Of a stretch of 64,000 nucleotides of DNA, positions 56,689 to 64,000 are shown in pieces (position 1 is the first letter of the stretch; each line of letters begins with the position of its first letter). The position numbers and the translations under genes were made by a program. This DNA comes from Ferrimonas sediminum (GTDB lineage Bacteria > Pseudomonadota > Gammaproteobacteria > Enterobacterales > Shewanellaceae): the NCBI RefSeq assembly GCF_900100175.1, contig NZ_FNEM01000016.1, forward strand, positions 40,442-104,441, written 5' to 3'. Below the pieces are notes generated by a model. That model had not been told where the DNA came from and ran no database searches. It saw nothing but the letters and a program-made list of their open reading frames with translations.

Positions 56689-56976
56689 TTAAGCCGGTGG
56701 TTTTTCCGTGCCGGGGGGCGGGGCGTCCTCCAGGCAACCGGGGCAGAGGCAGCGCTCCGGTGAAGCCAGGAGAAGCGACCATGGAATGGGCTGTTCGCAT
56801 TTGAAGCACAGGCCAAAGTGTTGGCAGGGCAACCGCTTCAGGGCGGTAGCCAGTCGTTCGATGCGCAGGCGGCAGCCACTCGCTTCGGCTGAGTCGCACC
56901 GGGGGAGCTGCTGTTGCAGAGTGGTGATCTGCTCCTGAATCCGTTGTGCCAGCTGTGCTTTGAGGTGCTTATTAAT
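56689..56976 (-). CDS. DksA/TraR-like zinc-finger protein, probable ATT start
   Basis: 95-residue protein, invisible to gene finders that demand ATG, GTG or TTG. After a coiled, Gln-rich helix (KAQLAQRIQEQITTLQQQL) it has a C4 zinc finger, CFKC-x17-CPGC, in the context HFGLCFKCEQPIPWSLLL, typical of DksA/TraR proteins. The frame has no ATG, GTG or TTG near its 5' end. AAGGAGGG, which overlaps the stop codon of the kinase gene, lies five bases before ATC (56979-56977) and eight before ATT (56976-56974). ATT is a known rare start (infC, pcnB). Coupling to the kinase gene is likely. Confidence 0.7.
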   Translation of the reverse strand: MNKHLKAQLAQRIQEQITTLQQQLPRCDSAEASGCRLRIERLATALKRLPCQHFGLCFKCEQPIPWSLLLASPERCLCPGCLEDAPPPGTEKPPA

Positions 56977-56989
56977 GATGAGTCCCTCC

Positions 56990-58798
56990 TTAAGGTCGCA
57001 GTTCCGGCGGGCGCCGGGGCAGGATGATCTCGGCGCTGCAGCCTCCCTGGACCGGATCGTTGTTGCGAATCTGGAACTGGCCGTTCTGCTCCTTAACCAG
57101 ATCCGAACAGATGGCCAGCCCCAGCCCCAGCCCGTCGGACTTGGTGGTACTGAACGAGGCGATCATCGAGTCGGGATCCTGGTCGAACCCCGGGCCGTTA
57201 TCGATCACCTGCAGCCTGGCCTCATCGTCGCTGAACTGTAGCCTGACCTCAATCTGGCCGTGATGACCGGCCTCCATCTCAGACAGGGCATCGACGCTGT
57301 TCTTGATCAGGTTGATCAGCACCTGCTGCATGCCGACCTTGTCGGCGAGGACGAAGTAGGGTTCGCCTTTGACCTGGGTGCGAACGTCGATGTGGTGGCG
57401 GTCCAGCTCCAGCTTCAGCAGCGACAGACTTTCGTCCACCAGGCTCAGCAGGTTGACGTTCATCAGCACGGTTTCCCGCCGTTTCAGCAGGCCGCGAATG
57501 CGGTGCACCACCGCCCCGGCCCGTTCGGATTGCTGGTTGATTTTGTCCAGCAGCGCCAGCATCTCGGTGTCTGGCTGAGTTTGTCGCTTCAGCCGCACGA
57601 TGCCGCCTTCGCTGTAGTTGGTGATGGCGGCAATGGGCTGGTTGATTTCATGGGCCAGCCCGGCGCCAATCTCGCCCACCACTGCGGCGCTGTGCAGCCG
57701 CTCCAGCTGTACCGCTTTGCGTTTCAGCTGGCGCTCGGTTTCTACCAGGGTGTCGCTCTTCTGGCGGAACTTGTACTCGACCCACAGGTGGTAGAAGGTG
57801 GCGATCAGGAACAGCAATCCTGCCAGTATGCCCCACTTTCGGTTGGCTTCCAGCCAGGAGAGAAACTGACCCCATTTGCTGGTTTCCTGCTCCTGATAGT
57901 GCAGGTCGGAGAACAGCTGAATCACTTTGAGTTGGCTGATGGGAGCGGTCCAGCCCAGAGTGCCGGCCTGAATGGCGGCCGGATCGTCCGGCGTCAACGC
58001 GTACAAGGCGCCGGTAATCTGCTTGGTAACCGAACTGCTGACCTCTTCACTGGCGGCAAACGACCAGTTTGGGTACAGCTGGGTGCTGACCTGGCAATCG
58101 TAGCCCGGTGGCCGGCTGGGGTTGATGACGCGAAAGTCCTCCATGCGGATGACGCCTTTTTGCACCATCTCCTCCAGGGTGCAGAACGGGGTGATGGCGG
58201 CATCGATGTTTTTATCGCGAACCTGGAAGATCAGCGGCCCCAGTGGAAAGCCGAGAAATTTCACCTCATCGAAGAAGTCGTCCGGGTTCATGCCCAGTTT
58301 GTGCATCAGGCCGACGGTGGCCTGATAGCCACCCAGAGCGTGGCGACCGCTGGCGGCAATCACCTTACCCTTGAGATCGTACAGGGTGCGGTAGTCGCTG
58401 TCGGCGCGAACAATGATGGTGGAGCCGATGGCGTACGTGGTGCCGTTGTGTTTGCGCGAACGCATGGTCGCCAGCCACGACAGCGGAAATTGATTGGACA
58501 GAAACAGGTACTGGCCCGGATTGGTGACAATGAACTGAATCTCGCCGGCGCCAAGGGCGGTGTTGAGCTCTTCGAATGAGCCGGGGCGGACGGTGAAGTG
58601 GGCGCCATCGACCCGGGCCGACAGGTAGTCCATCATCGGTTTCCAGCGCTCTTCGGCCTGGCGATAGCCCCAGTTGGCCAATACCCCGACCTGCAGGTGT
58701 TGCTCCTCAGCATCGCCGCTCTGGCGGGCGAACGCACACTCTATGCGACACAGGCTGATGAGGGTAAGGGCAAACAACAGGGGGAGCAGCGGTTTCAC
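56990..58798 (-). CDS. ThsS/TtrS-like sensor histidine kinase with PhnD-type sensor domain
   Basis: 602-residue inner-membrane kinase. A signal/anchor segment (1-24) is followed by a periplasmic phosphonate-binding-like (PhnD) domain, about 35-300, with LQVGVLANWGYRQAEERW and IQFIVTNPGQYLFL, and Cys206 and Cys235. TM2 is about 321-341. The phospho-accepting His is about 383 in GLAHEINQPIAAITNYS. N and G boxes are LINLIKNSVDAL, VIDNGPGFD and KSDGLGLGLAIC. This architecture is that of tetrathionate sensor TtrS and thiosulfate sensor ThsS of Shewanella. The psrABC neighbourhood favours thiosulfate. It is divergent from its response regulator. Confidence 0.88.
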   Translation of the reverse strand: MKPLLPLLFALTLISLCRIECAFARQSGDAEEQHLQVGVLANWGYRQAEERWKPMMDYLSARVDGAHFTVRPGSFEELNTALGAGEIQFIVTNPGQYLFLSNQFPLSWLATMRSRKHNGTTYAIGSTIIVRADSDYRTLYDLKGKVIAASGRHALGGYQATVGLMHKLGMNPDDFFDEVKFLGFPLGPLIFQVRDKNIDAAITPFCTLEEMVQKGVIRMEDFRVINPSRPPGYDCQVSTQLYPNWSFAASEEVSSSVTKQITGALYALTPDDPAAIQAGTLGWTAPISQLKVIQLFSDLHYQEQETSKWGQFLSWLEANRKWGILAGLLFLIATFYHLWVEYKFRQKSDTLVETERQLKRKAVQLERLHSAAVVGEIGAGLAHEINQPIAAITNYSEGGIVRLKRQTQPDTEMLALLDKINQQSERAGAVVHRIRGLLKRRETVLMNVNLLSLVDESLSLLKLELDRHHIDVRTQVKGEPYFVLADKVGMQQVLINLIKNSVDALSEMEAGHHGQIEVRLQFSDDEARLQVIDNGPGFDQDPDSMIASFSTTKSDGLGLGLAICSDLVKEQNGQFQIRNNDPVQGGCSAEIILPRRPPELRP

Positions 58799-58898
58799 GG
58801 AGGGACCTTGTAATGGTTCGACAATGGCTTAACCATAAGGCAGGTCGAGGTTAAATCAATGTGAACCGATTCAAAGTTACTGCTTTTTATCTCGCTTA

Positions 58899-58928
58899 TT
58901 GAATGGAACTGAGATATCACTCTATAAG
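58899..58928 (+). promoter_or_regulatory. Candidate promoter of the ThsR-like gene
   Basis: TTGAAT, an 18-base spacer and TATAAG, 23 bp before the start codon. Confidence 0.45.
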
Positions 58929-58951
58929 AGACAACTGTATTAGGAATTTCT

Positions 58952-59563
58952 ATGACCCTGAGTGCCGATACGCCGGTGTACCTGGTGGATGACGATGCCG
59001 CCATTCTCGATTCCCTGAGCTTCCTGATGGAGGGCTACGGGGTAACCCTCACCGGATTTCAGCGCGGCGCCGAGTTTCTGCGGCAGGTGGACTTGTCTCA
59101 GCCCGGCTGCGTCATTCTCGACAGCCGCATGCCCCAGTTGACGGGGCAGCAGTTGCACCAGAAGTTGAACGACGCCCACAGCCCGCTGGCGGTGATTTTT
59201 CTGACCGGGCATGGCGACGTACCGATGGCGGTGGAGGCGTTCAAAAACGGGGCTTTCGATTTCTTTCAGAAGCCGGTGCAGGGCAAGGCGCTGTATGAAG
59301 CCATCGAACGGGGTGTGAGCCACAGCCTGAAGTTGCACCACGACCTGCAGCAACTGGCGCTGCTCAATGAACTGACCGAGCGCGAGCAACAGGTGTTCCG
59401 ATTGGTGATTAATGGCCATACCAACAAACAGATGGCCGATACCCTGTTTGTGTCGGTGCGCACCATCGAGGTGCACCGCTCTAATGTGATGAAGAAGCTC
59501 AACGCCAGCAACATGGCGGGTCTGCTGAAGTTTTCCTCTCTGCTGGCGGGGCAGGAGCAGTAA
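58952..59563 (+). CDS. ThsR/TtrR-like response regulator (REC-LuxR)
   Basis: 203-residue FixJ/TtrR-type regulator. The receiver domain (about 8-120) has the acidic pair in LVDDDAA, phospho-acceptor Asp57 in CVILDSRMPQ and Lys107 in FFQKPVQ. The C-terminal LuxR helix-turn-helix is LTEREQQVFRLVINGHTNKQ followed by MADTLFVSVRTIEVHRSNV. It is divergent from the ThsS-like kinase over a 153-bp region. Activation of psrABC through the twin palindromes is an inference. Confidence 0.9.
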   Translation: MTLSADTPVYLVDDDAAILDSLSFLMEGYGVTLTGFQRGAEFLRQVDLSQPGCVILDSRMPQLTGQQLHQKLNDAHSPLAVIFLTGHGDVPMAVEAFKNGAFDFFQKPVQGKALYEAIERGVSHSLKLHHDLQQLALLNELTEREQQVFRLVINGHTNKQMADTLFVSVRTIEVHRSNVMKKLNASNMAGLLKFSSLLAGQEQ

Positions 59564-59595
59564 GGTCACTCCTACCAAAGATTCCGGAGCACGGC

Positions 59596-60210
59596 TTATT
59601 GGCTTAAGCGATCGAAGCGGTAACCCCCTTGACTGCCGCCCCAGATAAAGTTGTGGTCGGCATCGTAGCCCCGGGCCCATTTGACGATTCTATCCTGGTA
59701 GACACTGATCTCTATGGTGGTGTAACTGGCGCCGTACATTTTACTGGCGCAGGTGCCGACCCGGGTCTGGCCATGGTATCGCTGTTGTTCGGCCTGCCAG
59801 TGCAGATAGACTTCACAGCCGTTTCGCACGGTGATCTGATCCGGGGTCAGCGGTGCCAGCCGGGCTGGGTAGCGCCACGCCTGCATGTACTGTTGTGGCT
59901 GGTTCAGGGTATAGGGAGTGTAGGTGAACTGGCCTGGTGCGGTTTGCTGCAGGTGCAGCAGTCGCTGGCGGTAGGGGCGCTCCGGCCGTTTGAATGAGGC
60001 TTGTTCCATATACAGCCAGGGGCCACTGCTGCTTGCCGTCCAGACGGGCACCGTATGCAGTTGCAGGTGAAAGTAATTTTCCAGTTGCTGCGATTGTTGC
60101 TCGCTGCTGAAGTTTCCCTGCAGCCACAGGCTCAGGGTCGGCAGATCGCCCGGTGACTGAGCGGTCGCCGTCAGTGGTAGCATCAACAGTAAGCTGACCA
60201 GGGGCTTCAT
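59596..60210 (-). CDS. CpcT/CpeT-like protein, exported
   Basis: 204-residue protein with a cleavable signal peptide (MKPLVSLLLMLPLTATAQ). The mature part matches the CpcT/CpeT fold: LWLQGNFSSEQQSQQ, PWLYMEQASF, RPYRQRLLHL, NGCEVYLHWQ, GTCASKMYGASYTTIEISVY and WGGSQGGYRFDRL. CpcT/CpeT proteins are known as bilin lyases of phycobilisomes; in non-phototrophic proteobacteria the role is unknown and the signal peptide implies a periplasmic task. A start at 60225 is also open. A small frame with a terminator lies upstream. Confidence 0.85.
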   Translation of the reverse strand: MKPLVSLLLMLPLTATAQSPGDLPTLSLWLQGNFSSEQQSQQLENYFHLQLHTVPVWTASSSGPWLYMEQASFKRPERPYRQRLLHLQQTAPGQFTYTPYTLNQPQQYMQAWRYPARLAPLTPDQITVRNGCEVYLHWQAEQQRYHGQTRVGTCASKMYGASYTTIEISVYQDRIVKWARGYDADHNFIWGGSQGGYRFDRLSQ

Positions 60211-60297
60211 CAAGGTCAATTCCATGCATCAAAGTTGAGATGGGATTGTTACACATTGTGACAACTTTGCGGGCTCGGAGTGGTCAGAAAATCTGAG

Positions 60298-60540
60298 TTA
60301 TGCGGCAAAGCGCACATGGGGAAAGGTATCGGTATCAGAAAGAAAAACCCCCCGCACAACCGGGTTGTGCGGGGGGGCGCCTGGATAATTTGAGCTGGCC
60401 AATTGGATGATAAGTTGGCGAGCAGTAATTCGGTATAACGGCGGCTTACGAATCGGAGTCCGGCTCACTGACTGCTGGATTCCGTTGACTGGTACCCTCG
60501 AGTCAGTATCGGGCCTTTGGATCGGCTCTGAGACGGACAC
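60298..60540 (-). CDS. Possible leader peptide frame upstream of the CpcT-like gene
   Basis: An 80-codon frame with a GTG start and AAAAGGAG five bases upstream, an excellent ribosome site. Its middle reads RKPPLYRITARQLIIQLASS and NYPGAPPHNPVVRG; the last part is the translation of the terminator hairpin. I recall no defined family. It could be a translated leader that controls the terminator, or the sequence could be a small RNA with a fortuitous frame. Confidence 0.35.
   Translation of the reverse strand: MSVSEPIQRPDTDSRVPVNGIQQSVSRTPIRKPPLYRITARQLIIQLASSNYPGAPPHNPVVRGVFLSDTDTFPHVRFAA
60338..60376 (-). terminator. Strong intrinsic terminator upstream of the CpcT-like gene
   Basis: CCCCCCGCACAA, a 5-base loop and TTGTGCGGGGGG, followed on the minus strand by TTTTTCTTTC. 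It has no upstream gene closer than 440 bp except the small GTG frame, so it ends a short leader RNA or acts as an attenuator. Confidence 0.85.
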
Positions 60541-60816
60541 GATTGCTCCTTTTCGCCTAAACAGGGAAGGCGAGGGAGAGATAGTAGCAAATCAAAAGTC
60601 TGAAAAGTGGCCAGCTTGCGGCTCTGTGAACTTTGTTGTTGCGGTGTCAATGCCGGGTTGATAATGATCACGTGTTGGTGTGTAAGTGGGATCTTAAAAG
60701 GGGTGGTTTCGGTGGAAATCTAAGCTGAAATGGATAAACCCTACTGTGAAACCGGCTTCGATGCTGGGTTCAGGCCCCTCCCTGGGCGTGAATGGTGAGC
60801 CGTACTGAGTGACAAG

Positions 60817-61242
60817 CTATGCGGCTTCAACCTGAGTGGGACCGAACAACTTCAGCCGCAGCATATCGTAGGCCCAGTTGAAAGCGATGGCATACACCAG
60901 GAAGAACAGCACAAAACCGATATCCAGCATCAGTACCTGCCAGAATCCCATCTGCAGAATCCACATCAGCATCGGCAGGGACACCGCCATGAAGCCCACT
61001 TCAAACCCCAGGCCGTGGCCCAGGCGAATCATTGGTGTGCGGGCTTCACGGTTGCTGCCGAACCAGCGGTCGAACATCAGGTTGTAGACGTAGTTCCAGG
61101 CCATGGCCAACAGCGACATGGCGATGGCAGCCCAGGTCATGCTATGGCCGGCCCCGGCGATCAGGCTGCCCAGGTTAATCACGATAACCAGAGCAATCAG
61201 CTCAAACATCAGCGAATGAAAAATACGTTCTTTGGTAGACAT
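60817..61242 (-). CDS. PACE-family efflux transporter (AceI-like)
   Basis: 141-residue inner-membrane protein with four membrane helices, the proteobacterial antimicrobial compound efflux (PACE) type. Both tandem bacterial transmembrane pairs are visible: ERIFHSLMFELIALVIVIN with MAWNYVYNLMFDRWFG, then GHGLGFEVGFMAVSLPMLMW with YAIAFNWAYDMLRLKLFG. Members export chlorhexidine and, physiologically, short diamines. A LysR gene is divergent from it, as in aceI-aceR. Confidence 0.9.
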   Translation of the reverse strand: MSTKERIFHSLMFELIALVIVINLGSLIAGAGHSMTWAAIAMSLLAMAWNYVYNLMFDRWFGSNREARTPMIRLGHGLGFEVGFMAVSLPMLMWILQMGFWQVLMLDIGFVLFFLVYAIAFNWAYDMLRLKLFGPTQVEAA

Positions 61243-61278
61243 AATGGGCTCCTGAAAATCTCTATGCGGCTATTTTAT

Positions 61279-61299
61279 TTTCATTTAGGATAGGTGAAA
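61279..61299. promoter_or_regulatory. LysR-type operator between the PACE and LysR genes
   Basis: TTTCA-N11-TGAAA is a perfect T-N11-A type inverted repeat, 26 bp before the LysR start and 37 bp before the PACE gene start. A second inverted repeat, GATAG...CTATC (61289-61312), overlaps it. Confidence 0.6.
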
Positions 61300-61324
61300 G
61301 TTAGAAACTATCGGTTTTGTAGAT

Positions 61325-62230
61325 ATGTATACCTTGGAACAACTGCGAATGTTTGTGGCGGCGGCGGAGCAGGGCTCGTTTTCAGCGGCGGCCCGCAAGC
61401 TTGGAAAAGCGCAGTCGGTGGTCAGCCAGGGCATTGCCAACCTGGAGATTGACCTGAACCTGAGCCTGTTCGATCGCAGCGGGCGATCACCGGTGCTGAC
61501 GGCCGAGGGGCGGGTGCTGTTTGAGCAAACCCAAATGCTGATGCTGCACCATCAGCGGTTGCAAAGCAGTGCATCAAGCCTGGGTGCCGGTGAAGAGAGT
61601 CAGTTGGTACTGGCTCTGGATGAGGTGTTGATGATGCCAGGGCTGGAAACCATTCTGGCGGATTTTGCCCAGAGGTTCAGTTCGACCTCGCTGGAGTTTC
61701 TGACGGTGGCCAGCCCGGATGTGGTGTCCTTGGTGGATCAGGGGCGGGCTCATCTGGGGCTGATGTTTTCGCAGATCCCCTATCCGGTAGAGCTGGATGC
61801 CAGCTACATCGGCAGCCTGCCGTTTCAGGCGGTGGTGTCACCGAACCACCCCTTGGTGGGCGAACCGAACCTGACCCTGAGTCGTCTGAGTGGCCACCGG
61901 CAGTTGCAGGTTCGCGGCACCCAGGGTAAACCGCTGGTGGACTTCCCGGTGGTGAGCCAGGATTGCTGGGGATCCAACAACTTCTATATGACTGCCGAGT
62001 TGGCCTGTCGCGGCTTTGGTTGGGGTTATGTGCCCAGCCATCTGGTTCGGGATCCGGCGTTTTCGCAGCGGTTGGTGCCACTGGATATGCAGTCCGATAC
62101 TCTGGAGTGGCAGGTGCCGGTGGATCTGGTGACCCGCCCGGGGGCGGGAAATGGACCGGCGTTGAGCTGGTTTCGCGACAAACTAAAAGGGCTGTTGGTT
62201 GGTGGCGGATCCACAGAACGCAGACCATAA
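61325..62230 (+). CDS. LysR-family regulator, divergent from the PACE transporter
   Basis: 301-residue regulator. The helix-turn-helix is at the N-terminus (YTLEQLRMFVAAAEQGSFSA, AARKLGKAQSVVSQGIANLE). The effector domain has LVLALDEVLMMPGLETILADF, HLGLMFSQIP and VVSPNHPLVGE. Its position suggests that it activates the PACE gene on binding an exported amine, as AceR does for AceI. Single gene with a terminator. Confidence 0.88.
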   Translation: MYTLEQLRMFVAAAEQGSFSAAARKLGKAQSVVSQGIANLEIDLNLSLFDRSGRSPVLTAEGRVLFEQTQMLMLHHQRLQSSASSLGAGEESQLVLALDEVLMMPGLETILADFAQRFSSTSLEFLTVASPDVVSLVDQGRAHLGLMFSQIPYPVELDASYIGSLPFQAVVSPNHPLVGEPNLTLSRLSGHRQLQVRGTQGKPLVDFPVVSQDCWGSNNFYMTAELACRGFGWGYVPSHLVRDPAFSQRLVPLDMQSDTLEWQVPVDLVTRPGAGNGPALSWFRDKLKGLLVGGGSTERRP

Positions 62231-62257
62231 AAAAAGCCTGCATCGGCAGGCTTTTTG
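62227..62257. terminator. Bidirectional terminator between LysR and ybiT
   Basis: AAAAAAAGCCTGC, loop ATCG, GCAGGCTTTTT. Confidence 0.9.
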
Positions 62258-62275
62258 GTGGCTTGGCGGTTGGGA

Positions 62276-63868
62276 TTACCCTTCCAGGCCCTGGCTGCGC
62301 AGGTACTCATCGTAGGTGCCGTGGAAGTCGGTGATGCCGTCTGCCTTCAGCTCGATAATGCGGGTGGCGACCGAGGACACAAACTGACGGTCGTGGGACA
62401 CGAACAGCAGGGTGCCCGGGTAGTTCTCCAGTGACAGGTTCAGCGCCTCGATGGACTCCATGTCCATGTGGTTGGTGGGCTCGTCCATCACCAGAATGTT
62501 CGGCTTTTGCATCATCAGCTTGCCAAACAGCATCCGTCCCTGCTCGCCGCCGGAGATCACCTTGGTGGATTTTTTGATCTCGTTCTGGGAGAACAGCATC
62601 CGGCCCAGGAAGGAGCGGATGGTCTGCTCGTCGGCGCCCTCGGTGGACCACTGCGCCATCCAGTCGAACAGGTTCATCTCCTGCTCGAAGTCGGCGGCGT
62701 GATCCTGGGCGTAGTAACCGATGTTGTGGTTTTCAGACCACTTGATGGTACCGGCTTTCGGCGCCATCTGGCCCACCAGGGTGTTGAGGAGGGTGGACTT
62801 ACCGACACCGTTCTGGCCGATGATGGCGATGCGCTCACCCACTTCCACCCGCAAATCCAGACCGCTGAACAACAGTTCGTCGTAGCCCTGAGACAGGCCT
62901 TCCACCTCCAGGGCGGTGCGGAACAGCTTCTTCTCTTGCTCGAAGCGGATAAACGGCGACTGGCGGCTGGAGGCCTTCACTTCGTCCAGCTGAATCTTAT
63001 CGATCTGCTTGGCCCGTGAGGTGGCCTGACGCGCCTTAGAAGCGTTGGCGGAAAAGCGGCTGACAAAGTTTTGCAGTTCGGCGATTTGGGCTTTCTTCTT
63101 GGCGTTGTCTGCCAGCAGACGCTCACGGGCCTGTTCGGCGGCGGTCATGTACTCGTCGTAGTTGCCGTGATACAGGCGCAGCTCACCGTAGTCGATGTCG
63201 GCCATGTGGGTGCAGACACCGTTGAGGAAGTGACGGTCGTGAGAGATGATGATCATGGTGCAGTTACGCTCGTTCAGCACCTCTTCCAGCCAGTGAATGG
63301 TGTGGATGTCCAGGTTGTTGGTGGGTTCGTCCAGCAGCATGATGTCCGGATCCGCAAACAGCACCTGCGCCAGCAGTACCCGTACCTTCAGGCCCGGAGC
63401 AACGGCACTCATCAGACCAAAATGCTGCGCCTCGGGAATGCCCAGACCCATCAGTAGCTCTCCGGCGCGGGCTTCGGCGGAGTAGCCGTCCATCTCGGCA
63501 AACTGCACCTCCAGATCGGCCACCTTCATGCCTTCCTCTTCCGACATCTCCGGCAGGCTGTAGATGCGATCCCGCTCTGCCTTCACTTCCCACATCTCTT
63601 TGTGGCCCATGATCACGGTGTCGATGACGCTGTATTCCTCGAACGCCCACTGATCCTGACCCAGCTTGGCCATGCGGGTGTTGGCTTCCAGACTTACATT
63701 ACCGGCAGAAGGCTCCAGCTCACCGGAGAGGATCTTCATAAAGGTCGACTTACCGCAGCCGTTGGCACCGATCAGGCCGTAGCGGTTGCCGCCGCCAAAC
63801 TTGGCATTGATGTTTTCGAACAACGGCTTGGCGCCGAACTGCATGGTAATGTTTGAGCTGATGATCAA
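62276..63868 (-). CDS. ybiT: ABC-F family ATPase YbiT
   Basis: 530-residue soluble ABC-F protein with two ATP-binding cassettes and no membrane domain, of the YbiT branch that acts on ribosomes. Cassette 1 has [14 protein letters not shown] and [12 protein letters not shown]; cassette 2 has [28 protein letters not shown] and [11 protein letters not shown]. The linker is basic and coiled ([17 protein letters not shown]). In the first cassette the usual LSGG signature is degenerate (VAPGLKVR). The start is TTG at 63868, agreeing with the E. coli YbiT N-terminus. Confidence 0.95.
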   Translation of the reverse strand: MIISSNITMQFGAKPLFENINAKFGGGNRYGLIGANGCGKSTFMKILSGELEPSAGNVSLEANTRMAKLGQDQWAFEEYSVIDTVIMGHKEMWEVKAERDRIYSLPEMSEEEGMKVADLEVQFAEMDGYSAEARAGELLMGLGIPEAQHFGLMSAVAPGLKVRVLLAQVLFADPDIMLLDEPTNNLDIHTIHWLEEVLNERNCTMIIISHDRHFLNGVCTHMADIDYGELRLYHGNYDEYMTAAEQARERLLADNAKKKAQIAELQNFVSRFSANASKARQATSRAKQIDKIQLDEVKASSRQSPFIRFEQEKKLFRTALEVEGLSQGYDELLFSGLDLRVEVGERIAIIGQNGVGKSTLLNTLVGQMAPKAGTIKWSENHNIGYYAQDHAADFEQEMNLFDWMAQWSTEGADEQTIRSFLGRMLFSQNEIKKSTKVISGGEQGRMLFGKLMMQKPNILVMDEPTNHMDMESIEALNLSLENYPGTLLFVSHDRQFVSSVATRIIELKADGITDFHGTYDEYLRSQGLEG

Positions 63869-64000
63869 GGTGGTGGTCCCGGACTAGAAAATGGAAAAAA
63901 CGCCGCAGAGTACCTGTCCGACAGGGTTTGTGCAAGTTTTGGGCGTCATCAGGCCGTGAGGGCGGGAAAAAACGCTTTTGGCTGACAGAGCTCCTGTCCG

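Larger units (their letters stand above)
60211..60816 (-). other. 606-bp leader region of the CpcT-like gene
   Basis: It holds a GTG-started small frame (60298-60540) and a strong minus-strand terminator (60338-60376) within that frame. The part at 60541-60816 shows no supported gene. Confidence 0.5.

Overview
The window reads as chromosomal DNA of a marine, facultatively anaerobic gammaproteobacterium of the order Alteromonadales, close to Shewanella or Ferrimonas. The case rests on the tig-clpP-clpX-lon-hupB-tRNA-Asp-ppiD-fabV order, an OmcA/MtrC-type decaheme lipoprotein, a PsrABC/PhsABC sulfur reductase beside a ThsS/ThsR-like two-component system, a manganese-dependent pyrophosphatase, a lysine riboswitch ahead of a NhaC-like transporter, and the generally high GC of most genes. 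The genus is an inference. I saw no phage, complete insertion sequence, integrase, CRISPR array or rRNA.

Layout. 1-10.2 kb: protein quality control (trigger factor, ClpP, ClpX, Lon with a heat-shock promoter, HU-beta, PpiD), tRNA-Asp and the enoyl-ACP reductase FabV. 10.2-20.3 kb: an unknown small protein, a large outer-membrane metalloprotease-like protein (gluzincin, propeller, barrel), a wax-ester synthase/DGAT, a chemoreceptor, a TetR-type regulator and topoisomerase III. 20.4-27.7 kb: the glycyl radical pair YjjI/YjjW, a single-domain alarmone synthetase-like protein, a DEDDh exonuclease, an orphan HypX and a YebE-like protein. 27.8-39.3 kb: an RND pump with its adaptor, an OmpK/Tsx-like porin, MetY, a lone PD-(D/E)XK-like protein, lipoproteins, PpaC, a 55-residue membrane protein and YeiH.

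39.5-48.1 kb: a lysine riboswitch controls a lysW-lysA operon. The last 93 bp of lysA recur 4.56 kb downstream with one mismatch, fused to a broken short-chain dehydrogenase. Between the two copies lie an AT-richer segment with a solitary decaheme cytochrome and a LysR regulator. This looks like an acquired insert at the 3' end of lysA. nadE follows.

48.4-64 kb: a LysR regulator, a CBS-domain protein, a flavin oxidase, then a sulfur-respiration block: psrABC with two identical palindromes upstream, a DUF3144 protein, a DksA/TraR-like zinc-finger protein that seems to start at ATT, a ThsS-like histidine kinase and its divergent ThsR-like regulator. A CpcT/CpeT-like protein with a terminator-bearing leader, a PACE efflux transporter with its divergent LysR regulator and the ABC-F protein YbiT close the window.

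The strongest leads are the lysA-tail-flanked cytochrome insert, the twin palindromes upstream of psrA, the ATT-started zinc-finger gene, the start-codon hairpin behind the lysine riboswitch, and the leader reading frame that runs through an intrinsic terminator ahead of the CpcT-like gene.
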